Shown: positions 1 through 10,046 of the stretch, one piece after another | Position numbering within the stretch: position 1 is the first letter of the stretch | Layout: each line of letters starts with the position of its first letter | Source: Alphaproteobacteria bacterium | GTDB lineage: Bacteria; Pseudomonadota; Alphaproteobacteria; GCA-2746255 | Direction of reading: 5' to 3' | Assembly: GCA_021296325.1 (NCBI GenBank) | Contig: JAGWAR010000009.1 | Span: forward strand, 1 to 35,700 | DNA length: 35,700 nt | The notes under the pieces: generated by a model | The model's input: the letters and a program-made list of their open reading frames with translations, nothing else | Told to the model about the DNA's origin: nothing | The model's database searches: none | Made by a program: the position numbers and the translations under genes

Positions 1-1
1 C

Positions 2-17
2 CCCGCTTGATCGCGGG
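2..17 (-). terminator. possible terminator hairpin after gltA (cut by window edge)
   Basis: Just past the gltA stop codon, on the minus strand, CCCGC and GCGGG form a 5-bp stem around a 6-nt loop. This could be the stem of an intrinsic terminator. The T-run that would follow lies outside the window, so the call cannot be completed. Confidence 0.25.
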
Positions 18-20
18 CTA

Positions 21-1340
21 CTAGCGTTTTTCGATGGGCACGAAGGCGCGTTCCGTGGCGCCTGAATAAAGCTGCCTCGGCCGGCCGATCTTTTGTTCGG
101 GGTCTGCAATCATTTCGTTCCACTGGGCGATCCATCCGACCGTGCGCCCCAACGCGAACATGACGGTAAACATGGAAGTCGGAATGCCCAACGCCTTTAG
201 GATGATGCCGGAATAGAAATCCACGTTCGGGAACAGCTTCTTCTCGACGAAGTAATCGTCCTCAAGGGCGATGCGTTCAAGCTCGATCGCCAGTTCCAGC
301 AGCGGTTCGTTCTTGACGCCGAGATCCTCCAGCACTTCATGGGCCGAACTGCGCAGCACCGCGGCCCGTGGGTCGTAGTTCTTGTACACCCTGTGGCCGA
401 ACCCCATCAGGCGGAAGGGGTCGTTCTTGTCCTTTGCCCGCTTCACGAATTCCGGCACTCGGTCTTTCGATCCGATCTCGTGCAGCATGTTGAGAACGGC
501 TTCGTTTGCACCGCCATGTGCCGGGCCCCACAGCGACGCGATACCGGCCGACACGCAGGCAAACGGATTAGCGCCGGTCGATCCGGCAAGCCGCACCGTC
601 GAGGTCGATGCGTTTTGTTCGTGATCGGCGTGCAGAATGAAAATCTTGTCCAGAGCCCGAGCCAGCACCGGGTTCGATTTATAGTCTTCACAGGGAACCG
701 CAAACATCATGCGCAGGAAGTTCGCGCAATAGCTCAACTCGTTCCTCGGATAGATGAAGGGCTGGCCGAGGGAATATTTATAGGCCATCGCCGCGATCGT
801 CGGCAGTTTTGCGATCAGCCGGTGCGAGGCAATCATCCGCTGGCGCGGATCGTAAATGTCGAGATTGTCGTGGTAGAAGGCAGAAAGGGCACCGACGGTG
901 CCGCAGATCACCGCCATCGGATGGGCGGCGCGGGGGAAACCCCGGAAGAAAAAGAGAATCCGTTCGTCCAGCATCGTGTGATAGGTGATGTTGTGGACGA
1001 ATTCGTCCTTTTCGGTTGCGTTCGGAAGTTCGCCATGAAGGAGCAGGTAACAGACCTCCAGGTAATCACTCTTTTCGGCCAATTCCTGGATCGGGTAGCC
1101 GCGATAGCGAAGAATGCCCGCTTCGCCGTCGATATAGGTGATCTTGGAATCGCAGCTCGCCGTCGAGGTAAATCCGGGGTCGAAGGTAAAGCAGCCGGTC
1201 TCGGCGTAAATTTTGCGGATGTCGATGACGGATGGCCCGTCCGTTCCGTCCTGAGTCGGAAGTTCATACTTTTTGTTCGTTTTGTTATCGATGAGGGTAT
1301 AGGAGTTACCCGACCCCGATTCGGTGTTTTTTTTGTTCAT
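21..1340 (-). CDS. gltA: citrate synthase
   Basis: Citrate synthase condenses acetyl-CoA with oxaloacetate to citrate, the entry step of the TCA cycle, in the cytoplasm. The protein is 439 aa, the usual length of the hexameric bacterial type. Visible family segments include the N-terminal strand region with [19 protein letters not shown], the CoA and active-site stretch [15 protein letters not shown], and [15 protein letters not shown], which carries an active-site histidine. The reading frame is open 22 codons further upstream. I chose the ATG at 1340 because the protein then starts MNKKNTES, and GGAAGG sits about 10 nt before it. It lies downstream of gltX on the same strand across a 109-bp gap, so it probably has its own promoter. 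Identification is secure. Confidence 0.96.
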   Translation of the reverse strand: MNKKNTESGSGNSYTLIDNKTNKKYELPTQDGTDGPSVIDIRKIYAETGCFTFDPGFTSTASCDSKITYIDGEAGILRYRGYPIQELAEKSDYLEVCYLLLHGELPNATEKDEFVHNITYHTMLDERILFFFRGFPRAAHPMAVICGTVGALSAFYHDNLDIYDPRQRMIASHRLIAKLPTIAAMAYKYSLGQPFIYPRNELSYCANFLRMMFAVPCEDYKSNPVLARALDKIFILHADHEQNASTSTVRLAGSTGANPFACVSAGIASLWGPAHGGANEAVLNMLHEIGSKDRVPEFVKRAKDKNDPFRLMGFGHRVYKNYDPRAAVLRSSAHEVLEDLGVKNEPLLELAIELERIALEDDYFVEKKLFPNVDFYSGIILKALGIPTSMFTVMFALGRTVGWIAQWNEMIADPEQKIGRPRQLYSGATERAFVPIEKR

Positions 1341-1449
1341 TCCATACGTCCTTCCCGAAGGAACTCCCGCCCGGCCACGTTCGCATGGCGGCGCTTTCCC
1401 ACGCAAACGCCCCCACCCGGAGGGTGCGGTTTTTCTGGCTGATTCCGGC

Positions 1450-2862
1450 CTATAAACTATCCCAGGGGGCTACGTCGCGCAAACGGTCTAGAGTTTCAAC
1501 CTTTCCAAGAATTGCCATAACCTCGAAGATTCCCGGCGATATTGTGCTGCCGGTGAGTGCCGCCCGAAGCGGCTGGGCAACCTTTCCGAGCTTCAAATCT
1601 TCGGCTTTGACGAGTTCCTGGATCGTGGCTTCCAGGGCGTCTTCCGTCCAGGAATCCAACGCCTCGAGCCGGGCGCCGACGTTGGAGATCTGCGCGCGCG
1701 TTGTATCATCCAGCAACTTGGCCGCCTTTTCATTCGGCACGATGGGCCGCTTGCAAACGTAAAACGTGGCGTGCTCGGCAAGCTCGTTCAAATCCTTGGC
1801 GCGCGCCTTCAACCCTGGCATCGCCCGGTGCAGGATCGCCTCGTCCCTGTTCTCGAGCTTCTGATCGAGGGCGCCTTCGATTTTTGGGGCGATCAGGCCC
1901 ACCAGGCGCTGGTCCTCCGCCTCCCGCAGATAATGGCCGTTCAGATATTCCAGCTTCTGCATGTCCACGCGCGCGGACGAACGGCCGGCCGCGTCGAGGT
2001 TGAACCATTCGATGGCACGCGCCGTCGGGATGATCTCGTCGTCGCCGTGACTCCAGCCAAGGCGCAGCAGGTAATTGCGAAGCGCTTCGGGAAGAATGCC
2101 CATCTCCCGGTAGGCGGCAACGCCGATGGCGCCGTGACGTTTGGAGAGCTTGGACCCGTCCGGCGCGTGAATGAGGGACATATGGGCGAATGCGGGCACC
2201 GCCCATGAAAGCGCGCGGTACAGATGTGTCTGGCGAAACGCGTTCGTCAGATGGTCGTCGCCGCGGATAACGTGGGTGACGCCCATGTCGTGATCGTCCA
2301 CGACGGCGGAAAGCATATAGGTCGGCGTGCCGTCCGCGCGTAACAGCACCATATCGTCGAGCTGCGCGTTTTCGACTTTCACTTCGCCCTGAATCAGGTC
2401 CTTGATCAGGGTCGTGCCTTCAAACGGGGCCTTAAAGCGAACGGTGGGCTTTACGTCTTGTGGTGCGGTGGATGGGTCCCGGTCACGCCAACGGCCGTCA
2501 TAGCGCATCGGCTTGCCCTGCTGTTTTGCCGTCTCGCGCATGTCGGCGAGTTCCGCTTCCGTGCAATAGCAGTGATAGGCCAGCCCCTCGGCAAGCAGTT
2601 GCTTCGCCACCTCGACGTGCCGGTCCATCCGCGACGTCTGGTAGACGGGCTCTTCGTCGGGGTCAAGTTCCAGCCAGTGCAAGGCGTCGAAAATAGCGTC
2701 GATGGCCTCTTTCGTCGAACGCAGGCGGTCCGTGTCCTCGATTCGAAGGAGAAAGGTGCCCTCGTGATGGCGCGCATAAAGCCAGTTGAACAGCGCGGTT
2801 CGGGCTCCTCCGATGTGGAGGTAGCCGGTTGGGCTCGGCGCGAAACGCGTGACGACGGACAT
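1450..2862 (-). CDS. gltX: glutamyl-tRNA synthetase
   Basis: This class I aminoacyl-tRNA synthetase charges tRNA-Glu with glutamate. The 470-aa protein has the normal length. The class I signature appears as HIGG at residues 16-19, and the KMSKS loop as KLSKR at 238-242. The segment LLRIEDTD at about 38-45 is typical of the family. YHCYC at about 96-100 resembles part of the zinc-binding region of some GluRS proteins. Alphaproteobacteria often carry two gltX paralogues, one of which may be non-discriminating (Glu onto tRNA-Gln). Which type this is cannot be decided from one copy. The gene is divergent from comEC with 87 bp between the start codons. The Shine-Dalgarno sequence is weak (GAAAAG just before ATG). 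Confidence 0.95.
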   Translation of the reverse strand: MSVVTRFAPSPTGYLHIGGARTALFNWLYARHHEGTFLLRIEDTDRLRSTKEAIDAIFDALHWLELDPDEEPVYQTSRMDRHVEVAKQLLAEGLAYHCYCTEAELADMRETAKQQGKPMRYDGRWRDRDPSTAPQDVKPTVRFKAPFEGTTLIKDLIQGEVKVENAQLDDMVLLRADGTPTYMLSAVVDDHDMGVTHVIRGDDHLTNAFRQTHLYRALSWAVPAFAHMSLIHAPDGSKLSKRHGAIGVAAYREMGILPEALRNYLLRLGWSHGDDEIIPTARAIEWFNLDAAGRSSARVDMQKLEYLNGHYLREAEDQRLVGLIAPKIEGALDQKLENRDEAILHRAMPGLKARAKDLNELAEHATFYVCKRPIVPNEKAAKLLDDTTRAQISNVGARLEALDSWTEDALEATIQELVKAEDLKLGKVAQPLRAALTGSTISPGIFEVMAILGKVETLDRLRDVAPWDSL

Positions 2863-2949
2863 GCTTTTCAGTATGCGAAGGAGTTCATAAAGTGGATAGG
2901 TTTTGGGTGTTTAGCACATTCAGGGCGTGTATGCAGTAGGTAGCCTGGG

Positions 2950-5121
2950 ATGGAATCGTATGACGCCGGCCAAACCGTGGAAGCCGCGACAGGGGCGCGG
3001 CGGGTTTGGCATGCTTTCCATCGCCTCATCGCTGCGAATTTGAGCCGGGAACGGGAGAACTGGCCGCTGTGGCTGCCGGTCGGGCTTGGCCTTGGCATTG
3101 CCGTTTATTTTCTGCTGCGGACCGAGCCGCCGCTCTGGCTGGCGCTGCTGGTGGCCGGCGTGCCGTTTCTGGCGCTTGGCTTCACGTGGAAATACGAGCG
3201 CCTGTTTCTTCTCGTTCTGGCCCTGGCCATTGTCGGGACCGGTTTTTCCGCTGCCAAGATTCGAACCCTGCTGGTGGCGGCCCCCGTTCTTGAAAAGAAA
3301 ACCGGGGTGGTCGCTATCGAAGGCCGCATCGAGCATTTCGACACGCTGCCCACCGCCTATCGCGTGACACTGGGCGCGCCCCGCATCGAAGGCATCGCCG
3401 AGGCGCAAACACCGGGCCGGGTTCGCGTCCGCCTGCGCCGGGACCAGGAACGCGAGGCTCTCAATATCAGCGACAGGGTGCGGGTGCGGGGCATGCTTCT
3501 GCCGCCGGGCGCCCCCACGGCGCCCGGCCAGTTCGACTTTCAGCGCTACGCCTTCTTCAACGGGTTGGGGGGCGTCGGGTTTGCCATTGGGCCGCTGGAG
3601 CAAATCGAACCGGCGAAAGGAACCCAGAACGCCTCCGCCGGCCGGATCGAACGCGTTCGCCAGCAGGTCTTCGACCGGGTGATGGCCGCGCTTCCCGGCC
3701 AGCCCGGTGCCGTGGCCGCCGCGCTCATGACCGGCAAGCGCGGCGCGATCGACGAAAGCGTCCTCGCCGCCATGCGGGATTCGGGTCTGGCCCATCTGCT
3801 GGCCATTTCGGGCCTGCACATCGGGCTGGTCGCCGGTATCCTGTTCTTCGGCGTGCGGGCGCTGCTGGCGTTGGCGACGCCCCTTGCCGTGCGGTTTCAC
3901 ATCAAAAAATGGGCCGCCGTCGCTGCCATCTTCGGTGCCTTCCTCTACCTCCTCATCTCGGGCGCGACGATCCCGACCCAACGCGCCTTCCTCATGATGG
4001 GGCTGGTGCTGCTGGCCGTACTGCTGGACCGGACGGGAATCTCGATGCGCCTGGTCGCCTGGGCGGCCTTCGTGGTGCTGTTGCTGCAGCCCGAATCCTT
4101 GTTGGGGGCTTCCTTCCAGCTTTCCTTTGCCGCGGTCGTGGCGCTCGTCGCCGTCTACGAAGGCATTCGCCAGCCCTGGATTCGCGGCAAGGCGGCCGGC
4201 GGGCTGGTCCGCCGGGCCGGCCTTTACGTGGCGGGAGTGGGGCTGACGACGCTCGTCGCCGGTCTGGCCACCGCGCCCTTCGCCATCCAGCATTTCAACC
4301 GCTTTGCCGAATACGGCCTGGCAGCCAATCTGGTCGCCGTGCCGATCACCGCTCTATGGGTCATGCCCTGGGCAGTGGTGAGCTTCCTGCTGATGCCGTT
4401 CGGGCTGGAGCAGGCGGCCCTTGTGCCGATGGGGTGGGGCGTTGAAGGCGTGATCGAAACGGCGGGGACGGTCGCCGGCTGGCCCGGTTCGGTGGCGCTC
4501 GTGCCGTCCATGCCGGCAGCGGGGTTCGTGGCGTTCGTCCTGGGCGGGCTCTGGCTCTGCCTGTGGCGGGGCAGATGGCGCTATGGCGGCGCGGTCGGCA
4601 TCGTTACGGGGCTCCTGACGATCGCCTTCGTGCGGCCGCCGGACGTGCTCGTTTCCGGCGACGCCAAACTCTTTGCCGTCCGGGCGGAAGAGGGCGGCTA
4701 CCGGCTTTCCTCCCGCCGCGCCGGCAAGCTTGCCGGGCGGGACTGGCTGCGCCTTGCTGGTGATGCCCGCTCCCTCCCATGGCCGAAAAGCGGCCAGAGC
4801 GAGGACGGTCGGCTCACTTGCGATGGGCAGGGCTGCATCTACCGGCTGCACGGCCAGGTCGTCGCCCTGGCGTTCGCGCTTGACGCGCTGGTCGAGGATT
4901 GCGGTCGCGTCGACGTCAACGTCGTCGTCAGCCGCGAGCCGGCGCGCGGGCGCCTGTGCGCGGGGACGCCGGTCGTGATCGACCGTTTTGATCTGTGGCG
5001 CATGGGCGGCCATGCGATTTGGCTGGGAGAGGACGGCGCGCGGGTTCGCAACGTGCGCGAAACGCGGGGGGAGCGGCCCTGGGTGTTGGTGCCCGACGGG
5101 CGCGATAGGAAGACGGATTAA
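2950..5121 (+). CDS. comEC: ComEC/Rec2-family DNA-uptake channel protein
   Basis: This is a polytopic inner-membrane protein of the ComEC/Rec2 family, which carries incoming single-stranded DNA across the membrane in competent bacteria. The protein has 723 aa. A soluble N-terminal part (about residues 110-210) follows two or three membrane segments. The Competence core follows, with the recognisable stretch [14 protein letters not shown] and then [17 protein letters not shown] near residues 275-300, and many hydrophobic helices up to about residue 560. The C-terminal soluble part shows no HxHxDH metallo-hydrolase motif, so the beta-lactamase-like domain of the long ComEC forms appears absent or degenerate. 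Its TAA stop overlaps the lexA stop on the other strand. Whether the cell is competent cannot be told from this window. Confidence 0.9.
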   Translation: MESYDAGQTVEAATGARRVWHAFHRLIAANLSRERENWPLWLPVGLGLGIAVYFLLRTEPPLWLALLVAGVPFLALGFTWKYERLFLLVLALAIVGTGFSAAKIRTLLVAAPVLEKKTGVVAIEGRIEHFDTLPTAYRVTLGAPRIEGIAEAQTPGRVRVRLRRDQEREALNISDRVRVRGMLLPPGAPTAPGQFDFQRYAFFNGLGGVGFAIGPLEQIEPAKGTQNASAGRIERVRQQVFDRVMAALPGQPGAVAAALMTGKRGAIDESVLAAMRDSGLAHLLAISGLHIGLVAGILFFGVRALLALATPLAVRFHIKKWAAVAAIFGAFLYLLISGATIPTQRAFLMMGLVLLAVLLDRTGISMRLVAWAAFVVLLLQPESLLGASFQLSFAAVVALVAVYEGIRQPWIRGKAAGGLVRRAGLYVAGVGLTTLVAGLATAPFAIQHFNRFAEYGLAANLVAVPITALWVMPWAVVSFLLMPFGLEQAALVPMGWGVEGVIETAGTVAGWPGSVALVPSMPAAGFVAFVLGGLWLCLWRGRWRYGGAVGIVTGLLTIAFVRPPDVLVSGDAKLFAVRAEEGGYRLSSRRAGKLAGRDWLRLAGDARSLPWPKSGQSEDGRLTCDGQGCIYRLHGQVVALAFALDALVEDCGRVDVNVVVSREPARGRLCAGTPVVIDRFDLWRMGGHAIWLGEDGARVRNVRETRGERPWVLVPDGRDRKTD

Positions 5122-5822
5122 TACTGGCGGTAAAGGCCGATCAGTTTGCCCTGGATGCGCACGCGATCCTTGCCGAAAATCCGCGTTTCGTAGTGCTTGT
5201 TGGCGGGCTCGAGGGCGATCGAGGCTCCCTTGCGGCGAAGCCGCTTCAGCGTGACTTCTTCGTTGTCGATGAGGGCGACGACGATGTTGCCGCTTTCGGC
5301 GATGTCGCATTCCTCGATCAGCGCGGTGTCGCCGTCGTAGATGCCGGCCTCGATCATCGAATCGCCGGCGACTTCAAGGGCATAGTGCTTGCCGGCACTC
5401 AGCAGGCTGGCGGGCACGTCGATCGTGGCGGTCGGGTCGCGCAGCGCCTCGATCGGGGTGCCGGCGGCGATGCGCCCGAACAGGGGCAGTTCGACGGCGG
5501 TGGCGGTGTTTTCTTCGATCTCGCCGCCATGCAGCGGGCGGAAATTGCCGCGGATCACTTCGGCGGAACCGCCTTTCTTGGTGGCGAGCGGGCGCGGCCC
5601 GGCCGCCGTTCCCGGCAGTTTCAACACCTCGAGTGCGCGGGCCCGGTGGGGCAGGCGGCGGATGAAGCCGCGCTCCTCCAGCGCCGTAATCAGGCGGTGA
5701 ATGCCGGATTTCGATTTCAGCTTGAGCGCCGCCTTCATCTCATCGAAGGAGGGGGCGACCCCCGTTTCGGTCAGGCGCTTGTGGATAAAGGCCAGGAGTT
5801 CATGTTGCTTGTTCGTCAACAT
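5118..5822 (-). CDS. lexA: LexA SOS repressor (self-cleaving)
   Basis: LexA represses the DNA-damage regulon and cleaves itself when RecA filaments form. The 234-aa protein has an N-terminal winged helix-turn-helix (about residues 1-65, starting [14 protein letters not shown]). After a linker comes the S24-type peptidase domain. The cleavage site is Ala120-Gly121 in GRIAAGTP, the nucleophile is Ser155 in GDSMIEAG, and the general base is Lys193 in EVTLKRL. All three are intact, so the repressor should be cleavable. A GTTC-N7-GTTC site lies 60 bp upstream, predicting autoregulation. The gene follows moeA on the same strand with an 84-bp gap and is convergent with comEC, sharing overlapping stop codons. 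Confidence 0.97.
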   Translation of the reverse strand: MLTNKQHELLAFIHKRLTETGVAPSFDEMKAALKLKSKSGIHRLITALEERGFIRRLPHRARALEVLKLPGTAAGPRPLATKKGGSAEVIRGNFRPLHGGEIEENTATAVELPLFGRIAAGTPIEALRDPTATIDVPASLLSAGKHYALEVAGDSMIEAGIYDGDTALIEECDIAESGNIVVALIDNEEVTLKRLRRKGASIALEPANKHYETRIFGKDRVRIQGKLIGLYRQY

Positions 5823-5881
5823 CGCAAGACCCCTTGTCGAACCGGTCAGCCGGAATAGAACAAAAGGAAAACCTTCTCCAT

Positions 5882-5896
5882 GTTCTACTTTGGTTC
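5882..5896 (-). promoter_or_regulatory. alphaproteobacterial SOS box (LexA operator) for lexA
   Basis: The bases GTTC-TACTTTG-GTTC match the direct-repeat LexA operator GTTC-N7-GTTC known from alphaproteobacteria. The site sits between the moeA stop (5907) and the lexA start (5822), 60 bp before the lexA ATG, where an autoregulatory operator is expected. The motif reads on the plus strand while lexA is on the minus strand. Confidence 0.8.
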
Positions 5897-5906
5897 CGGT
5901 ATGGCG

Positions 5907-7103
5907 TCAAGGGATCCGAAGGATTTCGACCCAGTCCCCGGCCGCGGCGTCGGGCGCGTGAGGGGCGCGCACGACCAGGCAATCGGCGGCGGCGGCCTGG
6001 GCCAGCATCGAGCTGTCCTGCTGGGCGAAGGGCGTGACGGTGGGGGTGCCGTCGGCCTGCCGCGCGCTTCTGGCACGAAGATAGGCCTGCCGCGCCCCGT
6101 TCCTTTCAAGCGGCGCGGCAAGTTTCGCCCGTTCCGTCGTCTCCGTCTCGGCGTCCATGCCGAGCAGGGCCTCCAGGGCCGGACGCAGGAACAGCAGGCC
6201 GCCCACCACGATCGAGACCGGATTGCCGGGCAGGCCCAGAAGCGGCGTGCCCTTGAGGCGCCCGAAGAAGGTGGGCTTGCCGGGCCGGGCCGCGACCCCC
6301 GAGAAATCCAGCGCCAGCCCTTCCTCGCCAAGCACGCTTCGCACCAGGTCGTGATCGCCGACCGAGGCGCCGCCGGAGGTCACCAGCAGATCGGCTTTTT
6401 CCGCGCCTTTCACCAAGGCGAGCAGGGATTCCCGGCTGTCCCTGGCGATGCCCAGATCGACGGGCTCGCCGCCCAGCGCCCGGACATAAGCGCCAAGCGT
6501 GGCGGCGTTCGCATTCACGTTCTGGGCCGGTTGCAGGGCGCCGCCCGGCTCGACCAGCTCGTCGCCGGTCGAAAGGATGGCAATGACGGGTCGCCGCCGC
6601 ACCGCAAGCGTCGCCCGGTTCGCCGCCGCCGCCAGGCCAAGGGCGCGGGGAGTCAACGCCGTTCCTGCCGCAAGCAGGACGTCGCCGGCGTGGAAATCCA
6701 GCCCGGCCGGCCGCACAAAGTGGCCTTCGGGAGCGGCTTCCTTGACGAGGACACCGGTATCGGTCCGTTCCGTGACTTCCTGGATGACGATGGCGTCCGC
6801 CCCCTCCGGCAGTGGTGCGCCGGTGAAGATGCGAACCGCTTCCCCCGCCGTGACCCGGCCCGCGAAGCCACCCCCGGCCCGGCTTTCGCCGATCAGCGCA
6901 AGGGTGGTGGGCGGGGACACCGTGTCGGTGGCCCGAACGGCGTAGCCGTCCATGGCCGAAACGGCGACCGGCGGCTGATCGTGGCCCGCCGCAAGGTCCT
7001 CGGCAAGGACGCGGTTGAGCCCGTCGGCAAGGGCGACTTCCTCGGCCGGAAGGGGTGCTAGGCCGGCCCGGATCGTCGCCACGGCTTCTTCAACTGATAT
7101 CAT
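5907..7103 (-). CDS. moeA: molybdopterin molybdenumtransferase MoeA
   Basis: MoeA inserts molybdate into adenylylated molybdopterin, the last step in making the molybdenum cofactor. Family landmarks in the 398-aa protein are SAMDGYAV (about residues 49-56), the MoCF-like domain with AILSTGDELVEPG and TSGGASVGDHD, and LPGNPVSIVVGG before the C-terminal domain IV. I chose the ATG at 7103. It overlaps the moaC stop by one base (TGATG), indicating coupled translation. A TTG one codon upstream is less likely. It is the last gene of the tight trpG-trpD-trpC-moaC-moeA run, with lexA after it under its own operator. Confidence 0.94.
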   Translation of the reverse strand: MISVEEAVATIRAGLAPLPAEEVALADGLNRVLAEDLAAGHDQPPVAVSAMDGYAVRATDTVSPPTTLALIGESRAGGGFAGRVTAGEAVRIFTGAPLPEGADAIVIQEVTERTDTGVLVKEAAPEGHFVRPAGLDFHAGDVLLAAGTALTPRALGLAAAANRATLAVRRRPVIAILSTGDELVEPGGALQPAQNVNANAATLGAYVRALGGEPVDLGIARDSRESLLALVKGAEKADLLVTSGGASVGDHDLVRSVLGEEGLALDFSGVAARPGKPTFFGRLKGTPLLGLPGNPVSIVVGGLLFLRPALEALLGMDAETETTERAKLAAPLERNGARQAYLRARSARQADGTPTVTPFAQQDSSMLAQAAAADCLVVRAPHAPDAAAGDWVEILRIP

Positions 7104-7582
7104 CAAGATGCTTCGTAAATACCGGATTTACCGCCGGATTTATGAATAAGACGAATGTCGGTCAGGCGCATGCCGCGGTCCAGCGCCTTGCACATGTCGT
7201 AGACGGTGAGTGCCGCCACCGAGACCGCCGTCAGGGCCTCCATCTCGACCCCTGTCCGGGCCTTCAGCCGGCAGGTCGCGGCGATGTCGACGGCGTTGCG
7301 GGCCGGGTCGCAGGTGAGCTCGATCTCGATCGAGGTCAGGGGCAAGGGGTGGCAAAGCGGGATCAGATCCGCCGTCCGCTTCGCTGCCTGAATGCCGGCC
7401 AGCCGGGCGACGCTCAACACGTCGCCCTTCTTGACGACGCCTTCCTGAATCTTGGCAAGCGTTTCGGGCTGCATGAGGACGGAACCCTTGGCGGTGGCGC
7501 GGCGCTCGGTCTCCTCCTTTTCCGTGACGTCCACCATGGAGGCGTTGCCCTTCGCGTCGAAATGGGTGAAGTCCTTCGCCAT
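7103..7582 (-). CDS. moaC: cyclic pyranopterin monophosphate synthase MoaC
   Basis: MoaC acts with MoaA in the first step of molybdenum cofactor synthesis, turning the cyclic GTP intermediate into cyclic pyranopterin monophosphate. The 159-aa protein has the normal length. Family segments are [16 protein letters not shown] near the N-terminus, [17 protein letters not shown] in the middle, [21 protein letters not shown], and the lysine-rich end [10 protein letters not shown]. It begins 3 nt after the trpC stop and its own stop overlaps the moeA start by one base, so it is certainly co-transcribed with both. moaA is not in this window. Confidence 0.95.
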   Translation of the reverse strand: MAKDFTHFDAKGNASMVDVTEKEETERRATAKGSVLMQPETLAKIQEGVVKKGDVLSVARLAGIQAAKRTADLIPLCHPLPLTSIEIELTCDPARNAVDIAATCRLKARTGVEMEALTAVSVAALTVYDMCKALDRGMRLTDIRLIHKSGGKSGIYEAS

Positions 7583-7585
7583 CGC

Positions 7586-8404
7586 TTAAGCCTCCGCCGG
7601 TGTGCTGGTCACGGCCGGGCCCAGCAGGTTCCGGGTGGTGGCGGCGACGTCGTCTTCGCGCATCAGGGCTTCCCCGATCAAGAAGGTCGTCACCCCCGCC
7701 TTGGCCATGCGGGCAAGATCGGCGGGCGTGGCCAGGCCGCTTTCACAGACGGCAAGGCGCTCGCCATGCACCTTGGGGGCCAGCTTTTCCGTCGTTTCCA
7801 AGTCCACCTTCAGGGTTTCCAGATTGCGGTTGTTGATGCCGATGAGGGCCGAGCCCATGGCCAGCGCCCGGTCGAGTTCGGCCTCGGAGTGCACCTCGAC
7901 CAGCGCGTCCATGCCAAGCGCGAAGGCGGTCTTTTCAAGAAGATCCGCCTCTTCCTCGTCCAGCGCCGCCAGGATCAGCAGCACGCAATCCGCGCCCAGG
8001 GCACGGGCCTCGTAAATCTGATAGGGGTCGAGCAGGAAGTCCTTGCGCAGCACCGGCAGGGCGGTGGCCTCCCTTGCCGCCGTGAGATAGGCGTCCTCGC
8101 CCTGGAACCAGGGCGTGTCCGTCAGCACGGAAAGGCAGGTGGCGCCGCCCGCCTCGTAGGCCTTGGCCAGGGCCGGCACGTCGAAATCCTCCCGGATCTG
8201 GCCATGGCTCGGCGAGGCGCGCTTGATCTCGGCGATCAGGCCATAGCGCCCGGCGGCTTTCGCTGCGTTCAATTGTCGCAGGAAGCCGCGGGTGGGTGCA
8301 GCGGCCTCGGCCAGCGCAATCACCTCGGGCAACGGGCGCGCCTCCCGGCAGCGGGCGACGTGCTCGCGCTTTTCGGCGCAAATGCGGCTAAGGATTCCTG
8401 TCAC
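7586..8404 (-). CDS. trpC: indole-3-glycerol phosphate synthase
   Basis: TrpC closes the indole ring in tryptophan synthesis, converting CdRP to indole-3-glycerol phosphate. The 272-aa protein is a single-domain TIM barrel, not fused to TrpF. Seen motifs are LIAEIKRASPSHG (active-site lysine of strand 1), ALPVLRKDFLLDPYQIYEA, LIGINNRNLETLKVDLETT and CESGLATPADLARM. The likely start is a GTG at 8404 that touches the trpD stop (TAG-GTG, no gap), so it is translationally coupled. It is followed by moaC after 3 nt. Confidence 0.95.
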   Translation of the reverse strand: MTGILSRICAEKREHVARCREARPLPEVIALAEAAAPTRGFLRQLNAAKAAGRYGLIAEIKRASPSHGQIREDFDVPALAKAYEAGGATCLSVLTDTPWFQGEDAYLTAAREATALPVLRKDFLLDPYQIYEARALGADCVLLILAALDEEEADLLEKTAFALGMDALVEVHSEAELDRALAMGSALIGINNRNLETLKVDLETTEKLAPKVHGERLAVCESGLATPADLARMAKAGVTTFLIGEALMREDDVAATTRNLLGPAVTSTPAEA

Positions 8405-9439
8405 CTAGTGCTTCCCGGCGTTCGTGATCTCGACGAGCTTCGCGAGACTCCGTTGGGCCTTCCCAGTATCGATCACATCCGCGGCCAGGGTCACGCCCTG
8501 TTTCAGGTTCCTGGCCTTCTCGGCAATGACGAACGCTGCCGCCGCGTTCAGCAGCACGACGTTCCGGAAGGGGCCCGGCTGGCCTTCCAGCAGCCGCGCG
8601 ATCGCCCTTGCGTTCGCGGCCGCATCGCCTCCCTTCAACTCGCCCGGTTTGGCCCGGGGAAGATCGGCGTCTTCCGGCGCCACCTCGAAGCTGCGCACCC
8701 GGCCCTTGGAAAGGGCGGCGACGTAGGTCGTCGTCGTCGTCGTCAGTTCATCCAGGCCATCCTTGCCGTGGACGACCCAGGCGCGGGTCGTGCCCAGCTT
8801 GTTCAGGACCCGAGCCATCGGTTCGACCCAGTCCCGCGAATAGACGCCAAGCAGCTGGCGTTTCGCGCCGGCCGGATTGGCCAACGGGCCCAGCAGGTTG
8901 AAGATGGTGCGGATGCCAAGCTCCTTGCGCACGCCGGTGACGTGGCGCATGGCCTGGTGGTGGCGGGGCGCGAACAGGAATCCGACCTTCGCCTCGCGCA
9001 GCGCCCGCTCGACCCGTTTCGGGTTGGCCTCCAGCCGGACGCCTAGCGCCTCCAGCACGTCGGCCGAGCCGGATTTCGAGGAAACGGCGCGGTTGCCATG
9101 CTTGGCGACCGGAACGCCGCCCCCGGCCACGACTAGGGCCGTGGCGGTCGAAATATTCTGGGTGCCGGAGGCATCGCCGCCGGTGCCGCAGGTATCGATG
9201 GCGCCCGCCGGCGCCTTGACCAAGACGGCCATCTTGCGCAGCACGCGGGCCGCCCCGGTGATCTCGTCGATGGTTTCCCCGCGTTGGCGAAGCGCCATCA
9301 GGAAAGCGCCGGTCTGGCCGGCGGTCGCCTCGCCAGCCATCAGGACCCGGAAGGCTGCGGCGGTTTCCGCCTCGCTCAGGGCGTCGCCGTCGGCAACCTT
9401 CACAAGCAGGGCGCGAAGCGGGCTTGCCGGTTCCGCCAT
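8405..9439 (-). CDS. trpD: anthranilate phosphoribosyltransferase
   Basis: TrpD joins anthranilate to PRPP, the second step of the tryptophan pathway. The 344-aa protein has the normal length. The PRPP loop is CGTGGDASGTQNIS (GTGGD at residues 85-89), followed by KHGNRAVSSKSGSADVLEALG and the conserved FLFAPRHHQAMRHV. One oddity is a run of six threonines at about residues 231-236, encoded by six GTC units on the plus strand at 8727-8744, where relatives usually have a shorter Thr/Ser-rich turn. The gene starts 1 nt after the trpG stop and abuts trpC. Confidence 0.95.
   Translation of the reverse strand: MAEPASPLRALLVKVADGDALSEAETAAAFRVLMAGEATAGQTGAFLMALRQRGETIDEITGAARVLRKMAVLVKAPAGAIDTCGTGGDASGTQNISTATALVVAGGGVPVAKHGNRAVSSKSGSADVLEALGVRLEANPKRVERALREAKVGFLFAPRHHQAMRHVTGVRKELGIRTIFNLLGPLANPAGAKRQLLGVYSRDWVEPMARVLNKLGTTRAWVVHGKDGLDELTTTTTTYVAALSKGRVRSFEVAPEDADLPRAKPGELKGGDAAANARAIARLLEGQPGPFRNVVLLNAAAAFVIAEKARNLKQGVTLAADVIDTGKAQRSLAKLVEITNAGKH
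8727..8744 (+). repeat. GTC trinucleotide run inside trpD
   Basis: Six perfect GTC units in tandem (read on the plus strand) encode six consecutive threonines in TrpD. Such runs can change length by slippage without breaking the frame. Confidence 0.85.
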
Positions 9440-9440
9440 T

Positions 9441-10019
9441 TCAGGCCGCCCCCCCGGCCAGCGTCAGGAAGTTCCGAAGCACGGTGTGGCCATGCTCGGA
9501 GGCGATGCTCTCTGGGTGAAACTGGACGCCGTAAATCGGCAATGCCTTGTGGGCGAGCCCCATAATCAGACCGTCCTCTGTCTTCGCCGTCACCGTTAGG
9601 CAATCCGGCAAGGTTTTACGCTCGACGATCAGGGAATGGTAGCGGGTCGCAGGGAAGGGGTCGGGCAGGCCCTGAAAAACGTCCGAACCGGCGTGGTGAA
9701 TTTCGCTTACCTTGCCGTGCATCGGCACCGGCGCCCGGATGACCCGGCCGCCCAGCGCTTGGCCGATCGCCTGATGGCCAAGGCAGACGCCTAGAATCGG
9801 GAATTTACCGGCCGCCGCCTCGATCAGGGGAAGGCAGATCCCCGCCTGGTCGGGGTCGCAGGGGCCAGGGGAAATCACGATTCCCTCCGGTTTTAGGGCC
9901 AGCGCCTCAGCCACGGTGATCGCATCGTTGCGCTTTACCTCCATCTCGGCGCCCAGCTCACCGAAATAATGGTAAAGATTGTAAACAAAGCTGTCGTAAT
10001 TATCAATTAATAGATACAT
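9441..10019 (-). CDS. trpG: anthranilate synthase glutamine amidotransferase component
   Basis: TrpG releases ammonia from glutamine for TrpE to make anthranilate. It is a 192-aa class I glutamine amidotransferase, unfused, opening with [20 protein letters not shown]. The nucleophile is Cys79 in [11 protein letters not shown], and the His168/Glu170 pair lies in [12 protein letters not shown]. It is the first gene of the minus-strand trpGDC-moaC-moeA run. Its partner trpE lies almost 4 kb upstream, beyond the copper cassette, so this operon must have its own promoter in the AT-rich stretch before 10019. Because trpG may also serve p-aminobenzoate synthase, a pabA role is possible, but the trpDC neighbours favour trpG. 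Confidence 0.94.
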   Translation of the reverse strand: MYLLIDNYDSFVYNLYHYFGELGAEMEVKRNDAITVAEALALKPEGIVISPGPCDPDQAGICLPLIEAAAGKFPILGVCLGHQAIGQALGGRVIRAPVPMHGKVSEIHHAGSDVFQGLPDPFPATRYHSLIVERKTLPDCLTVTAKTEDGLIMGLAHKALPIYGVQFHPESIASEHGHTVLRNFLTLAGGAA

Positions 10020-10046
10020 ATCAATAGATTAAATCATATTTCTTAT

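Noticed and set aside
1414-1434. CACCC-GGA-GGGTG hairpin followed by TTTTT between gltX and gltA
   Set aside because: The T-run lies on the plus strand, whereas both neighbouring genes are on the minus strand. It could only stop antisense transcription, and the stem is 5 bp.
2920-4293. Long minus-strand open frame opposite comEC, and similar long frames opposite gltA, ppiD, pyrG, eno and pdhB
   Set aside because: These are shadow frames common in GC-rich coding DNA. Their translations show no recognisable motif, while the opposite strand encodes conserved proteins.
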